DNA of 64,000 bases from Silvibacterium dinghuense (lineage in GTDB: Bacteria; Acidobacteriota; Terriglobia; Terriglobales; Acidobacteriaceae), in the NCBI RefSeq assembly GCF_004123295.1, contig NZ_SDMK01000001.1:1922001-1986000 (forward strand). Reading direction: 5' to 3'. Positions 10,814-17,654 of this stretch are shown piece by piece. Below the pieces are notes generated by a model. It was given only the letters and a program-made list of their open reading frames with translations. It had not been told where the DNA came from and did no database searches. The position numbers were made by a program, and so were the translations under genes. Every line of letters begins with the position of its first letter. The stretch's first letter is position 1.

Positions 10814-12077
10814 GGGCTGGTATGCCGACTGGATGTACTGCTGGGAAACGCGGCTGACGAACGAGGACTCCAACCGCATCGTGCGTCCGCTGGAGTGGGG
10901 CTTCGACTGGGTTGAGGACTTCATCGACGCGCATGGACTGCGAGAGAAGCTCTTCGGCGGCCGTGATCCGGAAAGCCTGAGCCGCTTCGAGGCGGAAGAC
11001 GCGATGGCCGCGCTAAACGCGGAGATCGTGGCGCGCAGCGATGCGTTCTTCGGCTACGAGAAGCCGACCGACTACGTGCTCGAGGAGCGCTATCCGCAGC
11101 TCTTCCCCACCAACGTGCGGCCGAAGACGCTGGCTAACGACGCAGAGTGGAAACGCAAAGCAGAGACGGGCGAGATCGAGAAGGCGCAGTTCCTGCGCTT
11201 CACCTCGCCGGTGCGCACGAAGTATCCGGAGAACGATCTCGTCAATGCACGGTGGTATCCGGCTCCGGCGGAGAAGATGGCAGGCAAGCCGAAACAGGCC
11301 ATCATCGTGATGCCGCAGTGGAATGCCGACGCCTTCAGCCACAACGTGCTGTGCTCGCTCTTCAACCGCTTCGGTATCTCGGCGCTGCGGCTCAGCAAGC
11401 CGTATCACGACATCCGCCGCCCGGCAGAGCTGGAGCGCTCAGACTACGCGGTGAGCGCCAATCTCGGCCGCACGATCGCAGCCTGCCGGCAGGCGGTGGT
11501 CGATATCCGCTGCTGCATGGACTGGCTCGAAGAGCAAGGTTACGAGCAGTTCGGTGTGCTGGGCACGAGCCTCGGCTCCTGCTATGCGTTTATCGCCAGC
11601 GCGCACGACGCGCGGCTGCAGGTGAATGCCTTCAACCATGCGTCCACCGCATTCGGCGACGTGGTGTGGACCGGGCAGAGCACGCGGCATATCCGCCAGG
11701 GTCTAGAAGAAGCAGGACTGACACAGGAAGGGCTGCGCACGGCGTGGGCCTCGGTCAGCCCGTTCTCCTACATGGAGCGGTTTGCGACACTCACCGATAA
11801 GCAGGTGCTAGTGGTGCACGCGAAGTATGACCTGACCTTCATCGAGGCATACTCGCTCGAGACGCTGAAACACTTCTCACGGCTGGGGATCAATTACGAG
11901 TCGAAGGTGCTGCCCTGCGGCCACTACACGACCGGCGAAAAGCCCTATGCCTATCTTGACGGCTGGTTCCTCGGCTCTTTTGTGTACCGCGCCTTCCGCG
12001 CTGCTGCGCGCAGGGCGATTCCGCCTTCGGCCTCCGCTCCCTCTGGTCGCGAAATGGCAAGGCATGCAACGCCCTAG
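10800..12077 (+). CDS. Alpha/beta hydrolase (abhydrolase-18-like) with repeat-derived C-terminus
   Basis: This protein of about 425 residues starts at the ATG preceded by GAGGACGAG, inside the end of alr. The nucleophile elbow is GTSLGS (in FGVLGTSLGSCYAF); the likely acid and His lie in VHAKYDLTF and CGHYTTGE. The N-terminal part (GWYADWMYCWETRL, about 150 residues) resembles large uncharacterised hydrolases. There is no signal peptide, so it is cytoplasmic. The substrate is unknown. The last 24 or so codons (from 12001, after RAFRA) lie within a copy of intergenic repeat family B, so the C-terminus appears to have been replaced or extended by the repeat. Confidence 0.8.
   Translation: MATHKGWYADWMYCWETRLTNEDSNRIVRPLEWGFDWVEDFIDAHGLREKLFGGRDPESLSRFEAEDAMAALNAEIVARSDAFFGYEKPTDYVLEERYPQLFPTNVRPKTLANDAEWKRKAETGEIEKAQFLRFTSPVRTKYPENDLVNARWYPAPAEKMAGKPKQAIIVMPQWNADAFSHNVLCSLFNRFGISALRLSKPYHDIRRPAELERSDYAVSANLGRTIAACRQAVVDIRCCMDWLEEQGYEQFGVLGTSLGSCYAFIASAHDARLQVNAFNHASTAFGDVVWTGQSTRHIRQGLEEAGLTQEGLRTAWASVSPFSYMERFATLTDKQVLVVHAKYDLTFIEAYSLETLKHFSRLGINYESKVLPCGHYTTGEKPYAYLDGWFLGSFVYRAFRAAARRAIPPSASAPSGREMARHATP
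12001..12053 (+). repeat. Family B repeat overlapping the hydrolase 3' end
   Basis: The copy begins CTGCTGCGCGCAGGGCGATT and ends CTCTGGTCGCG, matching copies at 22732, 36961, 56027 and 62985. Here it is translated as part of the upstream gene. Confidence 0.85.
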
Positions 12078-12105
12078 AGCCGTATCCCCAAGAGCCATTA
12101 CACAA

Positions 12106-12242
12106 ATTGTCATCCCGACCGGAGCAGGACTGTTTTGTAGTCCTGCGGAGTGGAGAAACCTGCGGGTTTCTACCCGGACAGGCGCAAACCGCAGGTCCCT
12201 CCACTTCGCTCACCTTTGGCTCGCTGCGGTCGGGATGACAAT
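12106..12242. repeat. 137-bp palindromic element (family C, complete form)
   Basis: Perfect 16-bp terminal inverted repeats lie at 12106-12121 and 12227-12242 (core TTGTCATCCCGACCG). Internal arms also pair: GCAGGACT/AGTCCTGC at 12124-12145, and GGAGTGGAG with the CTCCACTTC arm. It sits between two convergent genes and could terminate both. Other family C copies in the window are mostly the right half only. Confidence 0.8.
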
Positions 12243-12289
12243 GCAGTGATAAATTCTTTGTTTCCTGTGCCTCTATAGGTGGGTACGCC

Positions 12290-13552
12290 CTAGCCTTTAT
12301 TCACGGCACGCGAAACGGTGGGATCGAAGTCTGAGAGCGAGAGCAGCGTCTGCTGCGGCGTAGATGCAACCGATGCCGCCCGGGAAGCAACAACCGCCTG
12401 GGGGCGCATGTTCGTCGGCAGAAAGACACTGAAGACCGTACCGTGATGTGCGCCCGAGACAGAAGAGCGGAGCTGCAGTCCGCCGCCGTAGCGATGCAGG
12501 ATGGATCGCGAAACCCAGAGCCCCAGCCCGGTACCCTGCGCGCCCTTCGTCGTGAAGAATGGCTCTCCGATGCGGCTGCGGACCTCCGCCGGCATACCCG
12601 AGCCGGTGTCCGCAACGCTGATGCGCAACCCCTGAACCCCCTGATCGGCCCAGTTGCGGGCTGAGCGCAGGCGCAGGCGCAGACGGCCTCCGGGCGCGGT
12701 GGCTTCAATGGAGTTGGCGATGAGATTCGAGAAGACCTGGCGCATTTCGCCGGGGAGGACCTTCACCGTTTCGGCGGTTTCGAACTCGCGCTCGACCTGC
12801 AGCTGCTTGTCCGCGATCTTGCGGCCATAAAGGGTGAGCACCTCTTCGATGAGCTCGGATGGGTGCACGGGAACCGGGCCGGCGCTCTCACGGGAGAAAT
12901 TCAGCGTCTGGCGGCTGATCTGGACGACGCGGCTGAGTTCGCTCTGAGCCAGCTCCAGATATTCCTGGCGATGTTCGGAGGACGGATCGACCTCGAGGAG
13001 GTAGAGCAGGTTGGTGATGGACTCAAGCGGATTATTGATCTCGTGCACGATGGACGCGGTCAGGCGGCCGAGGGCGATAAGCTTCTGGTTGGCGCGCAGA
13101 ATCTCGGCGGTGCGATCGATCTCTCCCTGCACGCTGGCGCGCATCTTCTGATCGCGCCGCAGCTTGAAGGCCCGTTCCAGATATTCGGGCAGGCGGCGGG
13201 AATCGGAGCGCTGCAACCCCTGCAGAACGGCACGATGCGCAGCGGACAGAGCGGCGTCCATGGAATCCGGCTCGCGCTCAACCAGAACAAGTGAGCTGAG
13301 CGGTGCAGCGGCGGAAAGATGGCCGAGAAATTCCTGAAGAGTAAAGATATCGAGCCGCGCCATGGCGTCCTCGGCAATCAGGAGGAAATCGGTGTCATGC
13401 GATCTGAGGCGGGCGAGCAGTTCCTCCCGCTCATCGAAGGATTCGATCCGGGCCGTAAGGCCAATGCGTCTCATGGACTGGCGCAGTCCGTGGACTGCGG
13501 TGGAATCCATGGTGAAAAATACCACGCACGGGATGGAAATTGCGCTCAGCAT
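12290..13552 (-). CDS. Sensor histidine kinase with divergent N-terminal receiver-like domain
   Basis: This protein of about 420 residues has an H-box HEINNPL with the phospho-acceptor His near residue 170 (ALGRLTASIVHEINNPLE). The N-box is FSNLIANSIEAT, G1 is VADTGSGMP, the F-box is GEPFFTTK and G2 is GTGLGLWVS. The first 120 residues look like a response-regulator fold (VVFFTMDSTAVHGLRQSMRR) but lack the usual acidic pair and phospho-Asp pattern, so this may be a pseudo-receiver. There are no transmembrane segments, so it is a cytosolic kinase. No partner regulator is adjacent. The start chosen is the ATG 27 bp inside the longest frame, preceded by ACGAGG. It is convergent with the hydrolase operon across the family C palindrome. 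Confidence 0.85.
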   Translation of the reverse strand: MLSAISIPCVVFFTMDSTAVHGLRQSMRRIGLTARIESFDEREELLARLRSHDTDFLLIAEDAMARLDIFTLQEFLGHLSAAAPLSSLVLVEREPDSMDAALSAAHRAVLQGLQRSDSRRLPEYLERAFKLRRDQKMRASVQGEIDRTAEILRANQKLIALGRLTASIVHEINNPLESITNLLYLLEVDPSSEHRQEYLELAQSELSRVVQISRQTLNFSRESAGPVPVHPSELIEEVLTLYGRKIADKQLQVEREFETAETVKVLPGEMRQVFSNLIANSIEATAPGGRLRLRLRSARNWADQGVQGLRISVADTGSGMPAEVRSRIGEPFFTTKGAQGTGLGLWVSRSILHRYGGGLQLRSSVSGAHHGTVFSVFLPTNMRPQAVVASRAASVASTPQQTLLSLSDFDPTVSRAVNKG

Positions 13553-14039
13553 GACCTCGTGTACCTCTCTACCTCCCAAATCGGTTCCAAAAGACTCCAG
13601 ATCAAAGCCAGACCCCAGATAAAGCCAGATGCATTTCCTGTATCTATCGGAAAGCCGGCTCCGGACGCGAGCATGGGGGAAACAGGTTCCGGATGTCGAT
13701 GTGTTGGCAGGTAGCCGAATGCCTCCCTTTTTGGCTGATGCGGACCGGACCCTGGCCGCGGACTGCCCGATTCCCTGCCAAACGCCCTGACAGGTGTTCT
13801 GTGGAAATACGATGTAGCACTTCCCCGTATTGTTGCTTCCGGCACTGGTAACTACGAAGGAACGGGCGCGGGAACGCTCGCCAGAGACGGCGAAATCGTA
13901 GGAGTCCAGAAGCTTTCCCGGCAGATTTTCCCGGGTCGAAGGCTTTTTCGCCCTACAATTTGCCGGGAATTATTTGGCATCCCCGCGGCCCCGTGAAAAT
14001 CTAAGTAAAGGTGACCGACGAAAGGGACTCCGTAACCGC
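13553..14039. other. 487-bp divergent intergenic region; no gene seen
   Basis: This stretch separates the histidine kinase (minus) and TolC-like gene (plus) and presumably holds both promoters. Open frames here have no recognisable features. No clear promoter or repeat-family member was identified. Confidence 0.4.
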
Positions 14040-15536
14040 ATGAAGGCTTTGCGTTTTTCCGGCCGCCCGCATCCGGCCGGGCTGGCTGTTGCGCTGGCTG
14101 CGCTGATGAGCGCCGGCCCCGCCGCGCTTGGGCAGGCAAATCCGAACGATTCGGCGCAGAACGCCTACGTGGGCAGCGTACAAGCCGTGGCGCTCTCGCC
14201 CGACGCGAAGAAACTGTCGCTGGACGAGGCGATCCAGCTGGGCATTGCCAACAACCTGGCACTGACGCTGGCGCGGGAAAATCAGAAATCGGCCACGGCA
14301 CAGCGGCAACAGCTGGTCAACGCGCTGCTGCCGAACATCTCGGCGCACGCGGAACGTGGAACCCACCAGCTCAATCTGGAAGCCGAAGGCTTCAATACGG
14401 CGCTCATCGCCAGTTTTCTGACGCCATTCGGACTACCGGCCTCGGAAGCCGCCAGCTTCCCGCTTGTCGCCACGGTCGACTCGACGGTGGGGCAGCTGAA
14501 TGTCTCTCAGGCGCTCTTCACCTGGGAAGGCTGGGATGTGTGGAAGGCAGCCAAGGCCAACGAAAAGGCAGCCTATTACAACACGCAGTCCTCGCGCGGA
14601 CTGGTGGTGCTGAACGTAGGCACGGCCTATCTGCAGGCCCTTCAGGCCTCGGCGCAGGTGGACTACGCGCAGGCGCTGCTGAAGACCGACGAAACCCTGC
14701 TCTACCAGGCGCAGGAAGAACACAAGGCGGGAACGGCGGCGAATCTCGACGAGCTGCGGGCGCGGGTGCAATACCAGACCCAGCAGCAGACGGTGATCGC
14801 AGAACAGAATGCCTTTGAGAAGGCCAAGGTCGCGCTAAACCGCGAGATCGGTCTCGATCCGGCGCAGAAGATCGAGTTGACGGACGCGACGCCGTACTCG
14901 GACCTGGCGACGATGACCATCGAAGAGGCACGCCAGAAGGCCTATGCCAGCCGCCAGGACTTCCAGAGCATGCGGGCGCAGATGCTGACCGCGCACCTGG
15001 AGCGGCAGGCGGTAAAGCATGAACGCCTTCCGAGCCTGACTTTTAGCGGCAACTACGGCGTGACCGGCGTAACCGGCGAGGTCTACCACGGCACGTTCAC
15101 CGCCATGGGCACGCTGTCGATCCCGATCTTCAACGAAGCGACCTTTCGCGGCGATCGCGACGTGGCTGTGGCCCAGGAAGAAGAGCTACAGTCGCAGTTC
15201 CACGACCTGGAAACGAAGATCGATCAGCAGCTGCGGGACAGCCTGCTGGACCTGAAAACGGCCTCCGAGCTGGTGAAGGTGGCACGCAGCAACGTGGACC
15301 TGGCGACGACGGCGCTCGAACAAACGACGGACCGCTTCCAGGCCGGAGTCGACGACAACCTGCCGGTGGTGCAGGCACAGTCGACGCTGGCGCAGGCGCA
15401 GACGCAGTATGTGAACTCGGTCTACCAGTTCAACCAGGCCAAGCTGGGACTGGCGCGCAACCTGGGCATCATCGACACACAATACCGGAACTACATTCCT
15501 GGGAACTCGGCTGTGCCTCCGCAGGGAGGGAAGTAG
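14040..15536 (+). CDS. TolC-family outer-membrane efflux protein
   Basis: This protein of about 498 residues has a signal peptide (ending near ALGQA) and two TolC/OEP repeats. Each repeat contains long alpha-helical heptad regions, for example LSLDEAIQLGIANNLALTLAREN and later IEEARQKAYASRQDFQSMRAQ. The YGVTGVTGEVYHGTF and SIPIFNEATFRGDRD segments fit the beta-barrel parts. It would form the trimeric outer-membrane duct of a tripartite efflux or type I system. No inner-membrane pump or membrane-fusion gene is adjacent, so the partner is elsewhere or shared. ATG at 14040 is chosen because it gives a proper signal peptide. A strong terminator follows at 15589. Confidence 0.88.
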   Translation: MKALRFSGRPHPAGLAVALAALMSAGPAALGQANPNDSAQNAYVGSVQAVALSPDAKKLSLDEAIQLGIANNLALTLARENQKSATAQRQQLVNALLPNISAHAERGTHQLNLEAEGFNTALIASFLTPFGLPASEAASFPLVATVDSTVGQLNVSQALFTWEGWDVWKAAKANEKAAYYNTQSSRGLVVLNVGTAYLQALQASAQVDYAQALLKTDETLLYQAQEEHKAGTAANLDELRARVQYQTQQQTVIAEQNAFEKAKVALNREIGLDPAQKIELTDATPYSDLATMTIEEARQKAYASRQDFQSMRAQMLTAHLERQAVKHERLPSLTFSGNYGVTGVTGEVYHGTFTAMGTLSIPIFNEATFRGDRDVAVAQEEELQSQFHDLETKIDQQLRDSLLDLKTASELVKVARSNVDLATTALEQTTDRFQAGVDDNLPVVQAQSTLAQAQTQYVNSVYQFNQAKLGLARNLGIIDTQYRNYIPGNSAVPPQGGK

Positions 15537-15588
15537 ATTTAGGGGATAGGGTGTAGTTGTTTTTCCCTTTGTCTCGAGTAACGCTACA

Positions 15589-15624
15589 AGGAAGAGGCGC
15601 CGGTTCCGGCGTCTCTTCCTTTTT
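15589..15624 (+). terminator. Intrinsic terminator after the TolC-family gene
   Basis: A 15-bp stem with one mismatch (15589-15603 with 15606-15620) has a 2-nt loop and runs directly into TTTTT. Confidence 0.85.
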
Positions 15625-15672
15625 GAGAAAGCTTCCCAAATATCTGAATCTGTTCGCACATTGCCACATCAA

Positions 15673-15707
15673 TTCGATATACGTCGAATTATTCGACATG
15701 CATCGAA
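15673..15707. promoter_or_regulatory. Twin palindromic operators TTCGA-N6-TCGAA
   Basis: Two 16-bp dyads with the same arms lie 19 bp apart centre to centre, at 15673-15688 and 15692-15707. A related half-site is at 15711-15720. They end 25 bp before the SDR start codon. The arrangement suggests two dimers of one repressor, for example of the MarR, TetR or HxlR type. The regulator gene is not in the window. Confidence 0.6.
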
Positions 15708-15731
15708 GCGTTGAATCGAAAGAGGCAGGTT

Positions 15732-16484
15732 ATGGGAAAGCTTAGTGGCAAGATTGCACTCGTTACTGGCGGAAACAGTGGCATTGGGCTGGCGACAGCG
15801 AAGCGATTTGTGTCCGAGGGCGCTTATGTCTACATCACGGGCCGCCGCCAGGAGTCGCTGGACGCGGCGGCGAAGGAGATCGGCTCGAACGTAACCGCGG
15901 TGCAGGGTGACGTATCGAAGCTCGGCGACCTGGACCGACTGTTTGAGCAGATCAGGCAGGAGAAGGGCCGGCTCGACGTGGTCTTCGCCAACGCGGGCGG
16001 AGGCGAGTTCGTGCCGCTCGGCAGCTACACCGAGGAGCACTTCGACAAGACCTTCGGCATCAACGTGAAGGGCCTGGTGTTCACGGTGCAGAAGGCCTTG
16101 CCGCTGCTGCCCGATGGCGCGACCGTCGTGCTGAACGGCTCGATCGTTTCGGTGAAGGGCTTCGAGAACTTCGGTGTCTACAACGCGACCAAGGCGGCGG
16201 TGCGTTCGTTTGCCCGCACCTGGACCAACGAGCTGAAGGGGCGCAAGATCCGCGTCAACGTGGTCAGCCCGGGGCCGATCGATACACCGGCGATTGCCGG
16301 GCTGGTGGGCAACGACTCCGAGCAGGAGAAGCAGCTGAAGGCCGGGCTGGCCGCCGGCGTACCGCTCGGCCGTATAGGCGAGCCGGATGAGCTGGCCAAG
16401 GCCGTGGTGTTTCTCGCCTCGGACGACAGCAGCTTCGTCGCCGGCGTGGAGCTGTTTGTCGATGGCGGGTTTGTGGCTGTGTAA
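15732..16484 (+). CDS. Short-chain dehydrogenase/reductase (SDR)
   Basis: This 250-residue classical SDR is an NAD(P)(H)-dependent oxidoreductase. The Rossmann motif is TGGNSGIG at 12-19, and NAGG is near residue 87. The catalytic Ser is in NGSIVS (about 137), with the YxxxK pair Y150/K154 (VYNATK). The PGPIDTPA segment is typical. R38-R39 after the second strand suggests a preference for NADPH. The start is the ATG preceded by AGAGGCAGG; the longer frame adds only seven residues. Tandem palindromic operators upstream indicate that it is induced by something, as is common for SDR genes under MarR/TetR/HxlR control. The substrate is unknown. Confidence 0.92.
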   Translation: MGKLSGKIALVTGGNSGIGLATAKRFVSEGAYVYITGRRQESLDAAAKEIGSNVTAVQGDVSKLGDLDRLFEQIRQEKGRLDVVFANAGGGEFVPLGSYTEEHFDKTFGINVKGLVFTVQKALPLLPDGATVVLNGSIVSVKGFENFGVYNATKAAVRSFARTWTNELKGRKIRVNVVSPGPIDTPAIAGLVGNDSEQEKQLKAGLAAGVPLGRIGEPDELAKAVVFLASDDSSFVAGVELFVDGGFVAV

Positions 16485-16498
16485 AGGCTGAGAAGAGT

Positions 16499-16531
16499 CC
16501 CACGTCTCAAGAGCGGGACGTGGGCACCCGG
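16499..16531 (+). repeat. Family A hairpin repeat
   Basis: CCCACGTCTC / GGGACGTGGG followed by CACCCGG. It lies 14 bp after the SDR stop and 7 bp before the end of the HEPN gene. Confidence 0.8.
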
Positions 16532-16538
16532 CATGGGC

Positions 16539-17435
16539 TCAAATCGAAAGTTGAATGACGCGACAGAGTAGATAGCAAGCCGCCTCACATAGAACCCTTG
16601 CATGGGATCTTTCCTGAGAATATCCATGGAGCTGTACCATCTTGAGCAAATCTACAGGCGTCTTTTTATCCTGCGCTGCTTGCCGCAGATCGACACCATG
16701 AGCGAGTTTGCTCCTGAACATATATAGGTCTAAGGCGATACCTTTGACCGTCCAGTGAGGTGGATTCGGGACATTGTTCCAATCGGGAAATACTCGCGTA
16801 TCTGCTCCGAGAAGCTTGCAGAGCTTGTCACTAAAATCGTTCTTGCTCTCACTGTCGAAGATCGCTTCCATTCCTATCACCCAGAGTAGTCCTGCAATGT
16901 ACTGGTGGTACGCATAGGTTTCTAAGCCCAGTTGCAGAGCAGTAATTGCATTCTTTTCAGGAACGCTGGCTCCTGTGAGTGCTGCTTGTACGCGAGGGAT
17001 GAAGGCTATTGCTTCCGACAAACAGGCTCTATCGAAAGTCTTGCGGCTTGCCCATTCTCCTACATGCATCGGAGGCATGTGCTCGATAGCTGTGTGCATC
17101 GAATCTTCGCCGTAATGCGTACCCCTATAGACGAATCCCAATGTACATACAGGCTTCACTATCTGGAGGGCCATTAGACTCCCATAGAACATTGCATTAT
17201 GGTCCTTTGGTTCCTCTCTTCCACGAACGACCGGAAAATCCTCATAGCTATAAACGAGGTAATGACTCGCTTCTTCCGCTTCGTCATATTCACGTTCACT
17301 CTGGGCATAGCGCATTCTCCCAGAGAGAAGAAGCGGGTTGGGTTTAACAAGCTTCAACCCATCGGCCAAAAATATTTCTTCTTGTTCGCCGAGGGCCAAA
17401 CGCTTTATTCCTGTGTAAATAAGCATTGTATTCAT
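16539..17435 (-). CDS. Apea-like HEPN domain protein
   Basis: This protein of about 298 residues starts at the ATG with an excellent GGGAGGG ribosome-binding site; a 28-codon upstream extension lacks one. The C-terminal half looks like an Apea-like HEPN helical domain. LGLETYAYHQYIAGLLWVIGMEAIFDSES is followed by the RX4H motif RSKLAHG (R241, H246), the catalytic signature of HEPN ribonucleases. The N-terminal half (about 1-150) is not recognised. HEPN proteins often act in toxin-antitoxin, abortive-infection or RNA-processing systems; whether this one does is inference. By eye, GC content is clearly below that of its neighbours and codon use differs, suggesting transfer. It is flanked by family A and family C repeats. 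No antitoxin gene is adjacent. Confidence 0.65.
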   Translation of the reverse strand: MNTMLIYTGIKRLALGEQEEIFLADGLKLVKPNPLLLSGRMRYAQSEREYDEAEEASHYLVYSYEDFPVVRGREEPKDHNAMFYGSLMALQIVKPVCTLGFVYRGTHYGEDSMHTAIEHMPPMHVGEWASRKTFDRACLSEAIAFIPRVQAALTGASVPEKNAITALQLGLETYAYHQYIAGLLWVIGMEAIFDSESKNDFSDKLCKLLGADTRVFPDWNNVPNPPHWTVKGIALDLYMFRSKLAHGVDLRQAAQDKKTPVDLLKMVQLHGYSQERSHARVLCEAACYLLCRVIQLSI

Positions 17436-17520
17436 CGAAATACCCTCCCAGGCGCCGTTTATGCCGCACCTCAACTTTATGGCCGATGTCGCTATCCATG
17501 AACTTTCGCGACACCGCATA

Positions 17521-17564
17521 GAAACCGCAGGTCCCTCGACTCGCTTCGCTCGCTCGGGATGACA
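17521..17564 (+). repeat. Family C repeat (half element)
   Basis: GAAACCGCAGGTCCCTCGAC through CTCGGGATGACA matches the right half of the 12106-12242 palindrome. It lies upstream of the HEPN gene. Confidence 0.75.
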
Positions 17565-17600
17565 GTTCTATTTCTTTCATTGAGAGCATGGTGCGCAAAC

Positions 17601-17629
17601 AAAATCCCAGCCTTGCGGCTGGGATTTTT
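17601..17629. terminator. Bidirectional intrinsic terminator of the decarboxylase gene
   Basis: A perfect 10-bp stem, AATCCCAGCC / GGCTGGGATT (17603-17626), has a 4-nt loop, with T tracts on the plus side and TTTTGTTT on the minus side. It lies 26 bp beyond the minus-strand decarboxylase stop. Confidence 0.85.
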
Positions 17630-17654
17630 GCTGGAACAAGGAGCCGGAAGCGGC

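Noticed and set aside
9365-10924. Minus-strand open frame opposite alr and the hydrolase start
   Set aside because: It has no motif or ribosome-binding site and overlaps three well-supported plus-strand genes.
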